Below are positions 1 through 7,421 of a stretch of 13,253 bases of DNA, one piece after another. Position 1 is the first letter of the stretch. Each line of letters starts with the position of its first letter. Origin of the DNA: Jimgerdemannia flammicorona. Lineage: Eukaryota; Mucoromycota; Endogonomycetes; Endogonales; Endogonaceae. Under the pieces are notes generated by a model. That model searched no databases. It had not been told where the DNA came from and saw nothing but the letters and a program-made list of their open reading frames with translations. The stretch spans positions 1 to 13,253 of the forward strand of contig RBNI01004926.1 of the NCBI GenBank assembly GCA_003990745.1, read 5' to 3'. The translations under genes were made by a program, and so were the position numbers.

Positions 1-56
1 CATGAGCAACTGTTACCACTCTGCACCACCTCAACAATCTGACCACCAGAACACTA

Positions 57-464
57 GACTTTGTCAAGTTGAGACAAACTGCTAAAGCCCCAACCAAAGG
101 AAGTCAAAAAGCAGCTGGATATGACCTGTATGTAGCCGAAGAAGCTACAATCTCCAACCGAGAAGTCAAACAAGTCTACACAGGAATCAGTATCCAAATC
201 CCTGAAGGATATATTGGAAGAATATGCTGTCGCAGCAGCCTAGCATTGAAAGGACTCTCAGTAGAAGGAGGAGTCATTGACGAAGATTACACAGGCGAAA
301 TTATTGTCCTCATCCGAAACCACAGTTGGACACCCTTCAAGATCCCTATAGGCTTCTGTATGGTCCAGATCCTATTCGAAAAAATCGAGTCAACCCTGAC
401 AGTCAAGGAAGTCCCTGAACTACTGCCCACTATCCGAGGATCCAAAGGATTCGGTTCATCAAAC
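57..464 (+). other. dUTPase domain of the polyprotein
   Basis: Trimeric-type dUTP pyrophosphatase domain (dUTP to dUMP plus pyrophosphate), which would keep uracil out of the element's cDNA. All five family motifs can be recognised in order: motif 1 AAGYDLY (111-131), motif 2 around CRSSLALKG (228-254), motif 3 GGVIDEDYTGE (267-299) with the catalytic Asp and the substrate-binding Tyr, motif 4 around CMVQILFEKI, and motif 5 RGSKGFGSS (435-461) with Arg and Phe retained. In motif 2 the family's usual Gly after Arg-Ser is Ser (AGC), which fits a GGC-to-AGC change in a CpG context. The length, about 135 residues, is normal. The domain lies directly upstream of the protease, as in betaretroviruses, and not between RNase H and integrase as in some lentiviruses. 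Confidence 0.88.
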
Positions 465-689
465 AAGGCCCCAGCCCAACCCACCATGAACAAAGAAGAA
501 CAATTCTACAAGAAAATCGAAGATGGATATGTACCAAGTGGCCGATGCCCTCACGGCATTGGAATGTACTCTTCTCGCATGATTGATGATTGCTTCTCTT
601 GTGTCAATGAACTGGCTCAAAGAAGAACCAACAGAAGGAAAGCTCCGACAACTGAAATCACTACCATTGGATCAGACAAACTGCTTACA

Positions 690-985
690 CTCAAAGCTTT
701 TGTCAATTGAGCACCTGTCAAGATCATAATAGACAGCAGTGCCTCGGGCAACTTCATCAACGAAGAAACAGCCAACAGACTCAAGGTCTTCACCTCTCCG
801 GTACAACAAACCCAAGCAGTTGCCACAGCTGATGGAACCTCACATGTCATTAGCAAGGAAGTCTGCAATCTACCCTTCCGAATTGGTGACTATCGAGTAC
901 ATGTTACCCTCCAGATCGTACCACTTCCAGATAACGAAATCATCCTTGGAACTCCATGGTTAAAACAAGAGAACCCCATGATTGA
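690..985 (+). other. Retroviral-type aspartic protease domain
   Basis: The active-site loop reads [12 protein letters not shown] (723-758). The family consensus is D-S/T-G-A-S-G, so the catalytic Asp (732-734) is present but the following Gly is Ser (AGT, 738-740). This would be expected to damage the enzyme. The flap and second half are short but visible, ending in ILGTPWL (939-962), the usual ILGMPWL block of gypsy proteases. A TGA at 708-710 lies just before the domain. The GGT-to-AGT change follows a C, so it is also compatible with deamination of a CpG on the opposite strand. Boundaries are approximate. Confidence 0.8.
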
Positions 986-1339
986 TTGGGTAAACCACTC
1001 TCTGACCATCAAGAAAGGACGCCACAACTTCAAACTGCAAGGCGAAAAGGACCCACTCAACTCCAGTGACCCTGGACCAAAGATCACCCACATCAACAAG
1101 CTACAATTCAAGAAATTGGCCAAGAAATGCCCTCTCTTTGCTATCTCCATCCATCCATCCAAAGGAGAACCTGAGAACTCTGAAGAAGACTTTTTCAAAG
1201 TTGACAGCCATGTCAGACCACTACTCCAGAAATTCCGAGACATATTCCCGAAGAAACTCCCAAAAGGCCTACCTCCCAAACGAGCAGTAGACCATACCAT
1301 CAAGACTATTCCAGATGCCAAGCCAGCCTTCAAGTCAAT

Positions 1340-1960
1340 CTACCACATGTCTCCGAGAGAAATCGATGCACTCAAGAAAGAAATTGATGAACTCCTGGAA
1401 CAAGGATTCATCAGACCCAGTGTATCACCTTATGGTGCACCGGTCCTCTTTGTTGTCAAGAAAGGAGGAGACCTGCGAATGTGCATTGATTACCGTGACC
1501 TCAACAAACAGACCATCAAGAACTGTTGTCTACTACCCAGAATCGATGAAATATTCGATAGGCTTACCAATCCACAATTCATGAGCTCTTTTGACCTGTG
1601 AAATGGTTACTGGCAAATTGCCATGAAAGAAGAAGACATCTACAAGACAGCCTTCCGAACCCGCTATGGACATTTTGAATTCCTGGTTATGCCCTTTGAC
1701 TTAACTAATGCTCCTGCAACTTTCCAGACACTGATGAATACTATCCTGCACCCATACCTGGACAAATTCGTTGTTGTCTACATTGACGACATCCTAGTCT
1801 TCAGCAAAACCCTGGAGGAACATCTCGAACACCTTGAGCTAGTACTACTGAAACTCTGAGAGAACAGACTCTTCGCAAAACTCAGCAAATGCGAATTTCT
1901 CCTGAAAGAAATCCAATTCCTTGGACACATTGTCACACCAAATGGAATCAAAGTGGACCC
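1340..1960 (+). other. Reverse transcriptase domain
   Basis: Ty3/gypsy RT. Seen in order: the entry helix [21 protein letters not shown], the block [24 protein letters not shown], the first catalytic Asp in SSFDL (1596-1598), [25 protein letters not shown] compressed here to its key points, and the YIDD box (1779-1790) with both catalytic Asp residues. TGA codons interrupt it at 1599 (directly after the first catalytic Asp) and 1857. The stretch at about 1525-1545 reads NCCLLPRID where the family normally has N-R-Y-P-L-P-R-I-D; Arg-to-Cys and Pro-to-Leu there are again C-to-T type changes. Confidence 0.93.
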
Positions 1961-2249
1961 CAGCAAAATCTCCACAATCAAGGATTGGCCCAGACCCAAG
2001 AAGCTGAAAGACCTCCAGTCATTCCTGGGATTAGCAAACTATTACAGGCGATTTGTTACCAACTTTGCCAAAATCGCCACTGCCCTTACTCAAATGACCA
2101 AGCATAACAAGAAAGGAGAACAGCCCTGGACCATGAAACAAGAAAAAGACTTCAACAATCTTGTAAATTGGGGACCCGAACAAGATACCGCCTTCCAAGC
2201 ATTGAAAGATGCCTTGATAACCACTCCAGTACTTCAAGCAGCAAACCCT

Positions 2250-2612
2250 GCCCTACCATATGAAGTTACCACTGATGCCTCTGACCTAGCCCTTGGAGCA
2301 GTACTCATGCAAGAAGGACACCCTGTGGCCTATCACTCCCGCAAGTTCAATGATGCTGAAATCAACTACGCAACTCACGAGAAGGAAATGTTAGCCATCA
2401 TAGACACTCTGATCAAATGGCGACCATACCTAGAAGGAGCACACTTCACCGTATTGACTGATCACAAGTCATTAGTCAACATCAAGACCCAGGCTACCCT
2501 TTCTCGAAAGCAAGCCAGATGGATGAAAGTCCTCACCAACTTTGACTATGAAATCCAGTACCACCCTGGCAAGGAAAATATTGTTGCTGATGCAATCTCC
2601 AGACCACCTATT
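2250..2612 (+). other. RNase H domain
   Basis: RNase H of the gypsy type, degrading the RNA strand of the RNA-DNA hybrid. The four acidic residues are visible: Asp in TTDASDLALG (2274-2276), Glu in the block HEKEMLAII (2379-2387), Asp in VLTDHKSL (2460-2462) and Asp in IVADAISRP (2589-2591). No stop interrupts the domain itself. A TAA at 2760 falls in the linker to the integrase. Confidence 0.9.
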
Positions 2613-2834
2613 GAAGAAGTCATCCAAACTCTCACCCTGGTTACAAACTCCATCATGGAACAAATTATCGCAGCATGTGCTGATGATAAAGAAGCTCAAG
2701 CACTCCGAGAAATCCTGAATAGTGATGATGCTGACAAGCATACTCGGTACAATCAATACTAACTCAAGGACAATGCTATCTACTACAAGGACAGATTGTA
2801 TGTTCCGAACAACTGAGACCTCCGAAGGACAATC

Positions 2835-3900
2835 CTATTCGAATGTCATGATGCCCCTATAGCTGGACACTTAGGATTTGATAAATGCTACGAAGTTATC
2901 TCCCGAAACTTCTATTGGCCCCAAATGGCAGATCAACTCAAGACCTACATCACTTCCTGTGATGCCTGCCAACGAAACAAGTCCTCAACACTAGCAAAAC
3001 CTGGCCTACTCCACCCTATCTCAGTACCATCCACTAATTGGGAACAAGTCTCCATGGACTTCATTGTACAACTACCCCAAACCAAGAATGGGAAAGACGC
3101 AATTGTTGTCTTTGTGGACTATCTCAGCAAACAAGCTCACTTTGTACCAACCACCACCACTGCAACAGTACCAGACATAGCTACACTCTTGTTTAATAAC
3201 ATCTTCTGCTATCATAGTCTCCCCAAGATCATTGTTAGTGACCGAGACCTGAAATTCACCAGCTATTTTTGGAAAGCCCTCCATGCATACCTTGGAACAA
3301 AACTTGCACTATCTACAGCCTTTCACCCTGAAACTGATGGCCAAACCGAAAGAATGAACTGAACTCTAGAACAAATGCTAAGAAACTATGTTTCCTACAG
3401 ACAAGATGATTGGCATAAACACCTCACTGCAGTCGAGTTTGCTTATAACAACAGCAAGCAAGCCTCTCTTGGAATGACCCCATTCTTTGCCAACACTGGA
3501 CAAAACCCAAACACCCCTCTGACACTCATCCGAATCACTGAAGAACCCTCTACAGTCGAAGCTGTTGAAGAATTCTTACTCTGAATGCGTAATCTTAGCC
3601 AGATCGCAATTGAGAATTTATCATGAGCTCAAGAATAACAATCACAGTATGTTAACCAACATCGCCGAGAAGAAATCTTTGATATTGGAGAAAAAGTTCT
3701 ATTAGACATCCGAGGATACCGAGTTGACAACCTCAAGCACAGACCATCTACAAAGCTGAACAGCAAGTTCATTGGACCATTTGAAGTCATTTTACAAGTC
3801 TCTCCGACCTCCTACAAATTGGCGCTACCAGACACTATTAGGATTCACCCAGTCTTCAATGTCCAACGTCTCAAGCGATATAATGACAATGATGATGAAC
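2835..3900 (+). other. Integrase domain (HHCC finger, DDE core, GPF module)
   Basis: The N-terminal zinc finger has His at 2847 and 2868 and Cys at 2958 and 2967. The catalytic core has Asp at 3057 (SMDFIVQLP), Asp at 3240 (IVSDRDLKF) and Glu at 3348 (DGQTER), with exactly 35 residues between the second Asp and the Glu, the D,D35E spacing. The C-terminal part has a GPF module (IGPFEV, about 3771-3788) typical of gypsy integrases that carry a chromodomain. Stops: TGA at 2814, 3360, 3582 and 3624, and TAA at 3636. Confidence 0.92.
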
Positions 3901-3953
3901 TATTCCCAAACAGAACTACAAAACCACCTGCACCTGTCATTATTAATGACCAG

Positions 3954-4121
3954 AAAGAATACGAAGTCGAACAAATTCTCAACAAACGTGGCCACAAGAA
4001 CCACCCCAAGTATCTCATTAAATGGAAAGGTTATCCGATCCATGATGCAACATGGGAACCCAAGACCAATCTCCAGAATGCTACTGACTTAGTTCAAGAA
4101 TATGATTCCTTGAACAACTGA
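3954..4121 (+). other. Chromodomain at the integrase C-terminus
   Basis: About 53 residues beginning KEYEVEQIL and containing YLIKWKGYP and ATWEP. The three aromatic cage positions of HP1-type chromodomains can be matched: Tyr of EYEVE, Trp of IKWKG and Tyr of KGYP. This is the canonical (group I-like) cage that binds methylated histone H3 tails. By family knowledge such domains steer integration into heterochromatin, which fits this repeat-rich setting. The domain is uninterrupted and ends the frame at 4121. Confidence 0.9.
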
Positions 4122-4268
4122 AATCCGAATACTCCAACACCTATCAGTATACAACATATACTACTCTCTCGAACACTATAATTATCATGAACCTAATCAA
4201 GAACTCAGCAAGACAGAACAAAATTAGAAGGTCCCGATGAGGACGTCGAAAGCTAAGAAGGGGAGAGT
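4122..4268 (+). promoter_or_regulatory. 3' untranslated spacer and polypurine tract
   Basis: The 147 bases between the pol stop and the LTR hold no ORF. The tract AAGAAGGGGAGAG (4255-4267) is immediately upstream of the proposed LTR start and is the expected plus-strand priming site of reverse transcription. Before it, CCCGATGAGGACGTCGAA (4233-4250) could form a small hairpin; I assign it no function. Confidence 0.75.
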
Positions 4269-4345
4269 TGTAAGCGCACAACCTCTAAGCCACAGAAATC
4301 ACACGCGATCTCTGAACAAATCTGGAAATTACCTGCAAGATCACG

Positions 4346-4401
4346 AAGCTGAGTCAAACAGAAGTCACAGTGCACAAAGCTGAGTCAATACCAAGTCACA
4401 G
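4346..4401 (+). promoter_or_regulatory. Tandem 25-bp repeats with TGAGTCA (AP-1/Gcn4-like) sites
   Basis: Two 25-bp units (4346-4370 and 4377-4401) match at 21 of 25 bases. Each carries AGCTGAGTCAA; the TGAGTCA cores are at 4350-4356 and 4381-4387. TGASTCA is the classic fungal bZIP (Gcn4/AP-1) target. They sit near the left end of U3, upstream of the CCAAT and TATATA boxes of the U3 gene, so they are good candidates for its enhancer. Actual binding is an inference. Confidence 0.6.
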
Positions 4402-4430
4402 AATACAAGATTCACACAAATGGGATCTTA

Positions 4431-4455
4431 CCAATCCAGAGCAAATGCATATATA
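4431..4455 (+). promoter_or_regulatory. CCAAT and TATATA boxes of the U3 gene
   Basis: CCAAT lies at 4431-4435 and TATATA at 4450-4455. The ATG at 4525 follows 69 bases after the TATATA, with an A/C-rich, T-poor leader between them and A at -3 (ACAAACATGACC). The spacing suits an RNA polymerase II promoter with a short 5' leader. This makes the start at 4525 preferable to the in-frame ATG at 4420, which lies upstream of the TATATA. Confidence 0.55.
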
Positions 4456-4524
4456 CCCAGCCCCAAGATGCGTCGAAACAGAGAACCAAAACAAATAACA
4501 TCCACAACTTCCAAACACACAAAC

Positions 4525-5622
4525 ATGACCACCGAGATCTACAACCGCATCCGCACTGACATTTGGAATGCCATTGTCAACCGAGCCACACCCCCTCTGC
4601 CCCTCATGAATATCTACAGCCAAGCACCCCTCTATTTCATGGAAGCCCGATGGAACGCCCTGAACATGCTTAACGAGGCCCACCGGATTGGACAAATCTC
4701 AAGCTACTACCAGATCGGCTGCCTCCTGGAAGACATGGTTGAACACCACCATGATACAGACATTACCCAGATGTCTCAACACCAGAAGCTCATTGCCCGC
4801 AAATACTGAGAACTCTTTTATGAGTACAGCACCTTTATTTCCCGCCTCTGAGTCACTACCAGCGAAATGGTTGCTACCCTGTCTTACGGCCAAATCGATG
4901 ACATGATACAAGAACTCAACCACAAGTATCTTGAGTACGTTGAAACCACCGACAGAACCTTCCCACACCCCGACGATCACATCCTGCAAATGCCCCAAGT
5001 TGGATACGCCATGAAGGACATCTATGATATAATCAACTTCGACAGAGACGAAGCAGAAGACAATGATTCTTCCGATGCCGACATGACCTCAAGCCAAGGA
5101 TCTCTTCCAACTCTGATCACACCGCCAACTCTGCCAATGAACTTAGAACAGTTCATAACCATATACAAGACTTATTGGGACAATGACCACTGGCATAATT
5201 ACCAACCTGCATTCACCCCTGACTACTTCAACTACAATGAAGAGACCAGAGAACACAACCTGTACCTTCAGACAACCCTTGAGATTGAACCAACCACTCC
5301 ACCACCCAAGTATGAGCGACATGAACCACAACCGCCAGCATACTACAACCCTGCGACTCATAGTGCTGTAACCTACAGAAGGTACGCAGACAGCGAATCC
5401 GATGAAAACGAAGATGATGCACCACTTCTTCGCCCACCAACACCTTATCCGGCATATGAAACAGACGATGCTATTCTGTGGGATGGAGATGAAGTCCCAA
5501 TGTATTATTACCTCAGCCAACAAGGAGAAGTAATCCGCGAACCACTCTTTCTAGACGACTACTTCATCAGAGATGATGTCATCGATGGTGATGTCATTGA
5601 AGACTACCCAGACAGCGTGTAA
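4525..5622 (+). pseudogene. Unrecognised gene inside LTR U3, two PPxY motifs, two in-frame TGA
   Basis: One frame of 365 codons plus stop, interrupted only by TGA at 4807-4809 (codon 95) and 4849-4851 (codon 109). Both are compatible with CGA-to-TGA, as in the pol frame. The first third is mixed and probably helical. The middle is rich in Asp, Glu and Ser (around codons 175-195). Then come two PPxY motifs, PPKY (5302-5313, codons 260-263) and PPAY (5332-5343, codons 270-273), a Pro/Tyr-rich stretch, and a strongly acidic tail full of Asp. No signal peptide, membrane span, zinc finger or known catalytic motif is visible, so it is not an evident envelope. PPxY motifs bind WW domains, for example of Nedd4/Rsp5 ubiquitin ligases, and act as budding motifs in retroviral Gag (family knowledge). 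A role in ubiquitin recruitment or particle traffic here is only a guess. The frame is also open back to 4420. Confidence 0.72.
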
Positions 5623-5811
5623 ACCTATAAATAGACTAGCAGTCATAGTATAGTTAGATTAGCCTTGTATGACGTGACTGTGAACTGACTCAGCAGTCAG
5701 ACGATCTCTTGACATATCAGATCACCCTTGTACTACGTGACTGCATTCCGACTCAGCAAAGCACTTAGTGTTACATCCATATCTAGCATAGTCCAGATAG
5801 CCCCTCACTAG
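5623..5811 (+). promoter_or_regulatory. U3 enhancer region: 63-bp-spaced repeats with TGACTCA
   Basis: TATAAATAG (5626-5634) lies directly after the U3 gene stop and may be a secondary TATA box. Two 33-bp units, 5663-5695 and 5726-5758, share CCTTGTA, ACGTGACTG and GACTCAGCA. The first has TGACTCA (5686-5692); the second has CGACTCA (5749-5755). TGACGT at 5670-5675 is a CRE-like half site. The sites are the reverse complement of the TGAGTCA sites at the left end of U3, and lie 55-125 bases upstream of the main TATA box. Confidence 0.55.
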
Positions 5812-5818
5812 TATAAAT
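5812..5818 (+). promoter_or_regulatory. Main LTR TATA box
   Basis: TATAAAT in the context AGTATAAATACCCCC. It is followed about 30 bases on by a pyrimidine/purine-mixed stretch where genomic RNA would start in the 5' copy of this LTR. Upstream lie the repeated bZIP-like sites. In this 3' copy it would fire outward into 6302 and beyond. Confidence 0.65.
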
Positions 5819-5936
5819 ACCCCCTCCCCCAGACCTCAGAATCTCAGACCTGAACAATCCGAACACAACTCCTGAGCACTTTCCCACAATATCCCTTCAC
5901 ACAACTACTCCTAGTATAGTAATATCATGAATAGCA

Positions 5937-5942
5937 AATAAA
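5937..5942 (+). terminator. LTR poly(A) signal AATAAA
   Basis: AATAAA in GCAAATAAACC, 125 bases after the TATA box. It defines R as roughly 5840-5960. It could serve both the genomic transcript and a transcript of the U3 gene, whose stop codon is 315 bases upstream. Confidence 0.6.
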
Positions 5943-5959
5943 CCTATTTAATAACCCAC

Positions 5960-6301
5960 AAACCACTCTTAAGTAAATCCGCTTCCCATTAGGTCCTACT
6001 CCTAACCCTGTCACGAAATTTCCTAATTGGGTATTGTCTGCAGCGATACGCCAATTCAACTAAGCTGGCCTTAGTTTCTTGAACTTCCTGAAATACGGAA
6101 AATCCTGAACATCCAGAACTAGTCCAAGAAAGGACTTTGGTTGAGACGTCAACCCAATCTTGAAATCAATAAGCGTAGAGGACGTACTCCATACAAAATT
6201 GATCTTGACCATAAGAAAAACAGTCTTCCAGAATATCCAGAACTTCCAGAAAACCCTTTCAGAACTACGTAACGGTTACCCTAAAAAGCAACCCTCTTAC
6301 A
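5960..6301 (+). other. LTR U5, non-coding
   Basis: About 340 bases with no ORF. It holds several close copies of the octamer-like words TTCCAGAA and ATCCAGAAC (6225-6255, and a looser set near 6090-6120), giving a short repetitive texture. I see no further signals apart from the terminal CTTACA. Confidence 0.5.
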
Positions 6302-6367
6302 CCACATCTGGCAAGAAGTATTGAAAAGAAGTAAAGCCATCTCTGTAATAGCTATTTCATATTTCTC
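6302..6367. other. Flanking sequence between LTR and minus-strand relic
   Basis: AT-rich, CpG-free sequence. The first bases CCACA would be the right-hand target-site duplication of the gypsy insertion. On the minus strand this would be the 3' untranslated end of the relic gene, so the gypsy element appears to have landed just downstream of it. Confidence 0.4.
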
Positions 6368-6952
6368 TTATTTATCTTGTCCAATTTTTGGTTTAAAATT
6401 ATTAAGTGGTATAATACAGTAATGTATCTCTCTAGTATAGAACAAAGTATAGCCAGCTGACATATAAGATCTAGTTCCAGCTTGAGCTTTACAATACAAT
6501 CTAGCTTTCTGAACTTTGAATGCCTTCTCACAAATATCTATCAAAACCTGGCTTACTTGATCTCTCAATATTCTCCTTCAAATAACAAGAACAACTTCCT
6601 ATATATCAGCATCTAAGAGAATATAATTGTGATGCAAATTTAAAATACCAGCTGGTAAAGTAGAGAACTCCAAAAATGTCATAGTTTGAAAATAATTTTG
6701 GCATCTCTTTTCTGAAGACTTGATAGAATATTGCCATCTTACTTCTTTTAAATTTTGTATATAAAGTGTTATTATCTAGCCTTCTGGAAGATCAAGCCTT
6801 GGAATTCTCAGTATTTTGAAATCCTGCAGACTTGGGATATGAAACTGAGTCTGGATAAATTTGGTCTTGAGATTTTGCTGATCTATTCAGTATTGTCATT
6901 ATTGATCTAAAAAATCTATCAACTACTCTTTACATTGATCCTTCTTTACTTT

Positions 6953-7030
6953 CTAAAAATTAAAATAAAAAGCAAAATAACCTTGTAAATAATCCAGGTT
7001 AGATGGACATACCCCTACATCCCCTCTCCT

Positions 7031-7061
<31 letters not shown>

Positions 7062-7074
7062 CCTGGAAACTTAC
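6953..7074 (-). other. Probable intron of the minus-strand relic
   Basis: On the minus strand the sequence goes ATTCAA then GTAAGT (7074-7069, a consensus 5' splice site) and ends TTTTTAG (6959-6953), a consensus 3' splice site. CTAAC, a fungal branch-point word, occurs inside. The 122 bases separate two coding-like stretches that lie in different frames. Removing them joins complete codons (phase 0) and puts both in one frame. The interval is poor in coding character and contains the T28 run. Confidence 0.5.
7031..7058. repeat. A28 homopolymer
   Basis: Twenty-eight consecutive A on the + strand (T28 on the minus strand), within the proposed intron. No target duplication flanks it that I can find, so I do not read it as a retroposon tail. 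Confidence 0.9.
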
Positions 7075-7421
7075 TTGAATAGCAGGAAGATATTGAAAAT
7101 TTTGATTATATATTTTCTGAGCCATTAGAGGAGGGCTCTCAGGAAATTGAAAATACCATAGCTTGGATAATTCCTTATAGTAGGGGCTTCTAAATACCTT
7201 CTGAAGTATATCAATTTCTTACTCCATATCAATCATATAAGCTAGCAAGCCCAAAAACTTTTCTAAAATATCATATTCCAGGAGTTTTCCAAAATCCAAC
7301 CCAGGACCAACTCTACTAGATAGAAGGGTTGAGAGATTGCCAAAGTAGTCTCCAACTCCTATCTTAAAGTAGTTAGCAATTTACTTAGATCAAAATTAGC
7401 AGGAATAAAATTAGCTTCCAT

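Larger units (their letters stand above)
3..4121 (+). pseudogene. pol: gag-pol polyprotein remnant with ten in-frame stops
   Basis: One frame runs for 4.1 kb with no net frameshift. In-frame stops are TGA at 3, 708, 1599, 1857, 2814, 3360, 3582 and 3624, and TAA at 2760 and 3636. Sequence on both sides of each stop aligns with conserved pol blocks, so the stops are point changes and not exon ends. By family comparison the TGA sites sit at positions usually held by Arg (CGA), and the TAA sites fit Gln (CAA). The polyprotein would be cut by its own protease into dUTPase, protease, RT/RNase H and integrase-chromodomain. The first codon visible is already a TGA with a coding-like sequence after it, so the frame continues left of the window. 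The terminal TGA (4119) after the chromodomain is taken as the genuine end, since no family-like sequence follows it. Confidence 0.9.
1..6301 (+). mobile_element. Ty3/gypsy chromovirus, 3' part (dUTPase-pol, U3 gene, 3' LTR)
   Basis: LTR retrotransposon entering from the left edge; gag, primer binding site and 5' LTR are outside the window. Seen: a continuous frame with dUTPase, aspartic protease, RT, RNase H, integrase and chromodomain in that order, then a purine-rich tract and a long terminal region with TATA box and AATAAA. The order RT-RNase H-integrase plus a C-terminal chromodomain defines a chromovirus (family knowledge). The right end at 6301 rests on the TGTAAG/CTTACA inverted ends and on the abrupt loss of CpG and drop in GC just after it. 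The next five bases (6302-6306, ccaca) would be the target-site duplication if the end is right; the partner copy is not visible. The element is dead: twelve nonsense codons lie in its two coding regions. Confidence 0.88.
4269..6301 (+). repeat. 3' long terminal repeat (about 2 kb)
   Basis: It begins TGTAAG right after the polypurine tract and ends CTTACA, a perfect 6-bp inverted pair with the universal TG...CA ends. It holds the main TATA box (5812) and AATAAA (5937), in the order U3-R-U5. Inferred U3 is about 4269-5840, R about 5840-5960 and U5 about 5960-6301. CpG dinucleotides are present up to 6273 and then absent for 1.26 kb, supporting a boundary here. The unusual length comes from a gene inside U3. 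The 5' LTR is outside the window, so the limits cannot be checked by alignment here. An alternative is a shorter LTR ending at the CA of 6014 or so, but nothing there mirrors TGTAAG. Confidence 0.68.
6368..7421 (-). pseudogene. Relic of an unrecognised intron-containing gene
   Basis: Read on the minus strand, an ATG at 7421-7419 opens MEANFIPANFDLSKLL. The frame has a TAG at 7361-7359 and a net one-base shift near 7300-7365, and continues with GKLLEYDILEKFLGLLAYMI and SPYYKELSKLWYF to 7075. After an apparent intron it resumes at 6952 and runs to TAA at 6370-6368. The second exon is 194 codons, with stops TAG at 6925, 6778 and 6601, TAA at 6901, and TGA at 6898, 6889 and 6580. All of these fit C-to-T changes at Gln or Arg codons, and between them the text is protein-like (for example VRWQYSIKSSEKRCQNYFQ). 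Both exons have coiled-coil-like stretches. Product about 310 residues; no family recognised. It could be a host gene or cargo of an older element. Confidence 0.55.

Noticed and set aside
4231..4252. Hammerhead ribozyme-like core (CGATGAG...GAAA) just before the polypurine tract.
   Set aside because: The invariant CTGATGA is CCGATGA, stem II would be only about two weak pairs, and I find no flanking stems I and III. A simple CCGA/TCGG-like hairpin remnant is more likely.
5143..5523. Minus-strand ORF of 126 codons opposite the U3 gene.
   Set aside because: Composition (Trp, Val, Cys, Ile-rich) mirrors the acidic/Tyr-rich + strand codons. No start context or promoter; the + frame has the better signals.
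4525..5622. The U3 frame as an envelope gene.
   Set aside because: No signal peptide, no transmembrane segment, no cysteine pattern; the tail is acidic and soluble-looking.
7031..7058. A28 run as the poly(A) tail of a + strand SINE or LINE.
   Set aside because: No matching target-site duplication or element body upstream, and it falls inside a well-phased intron on the other strand.
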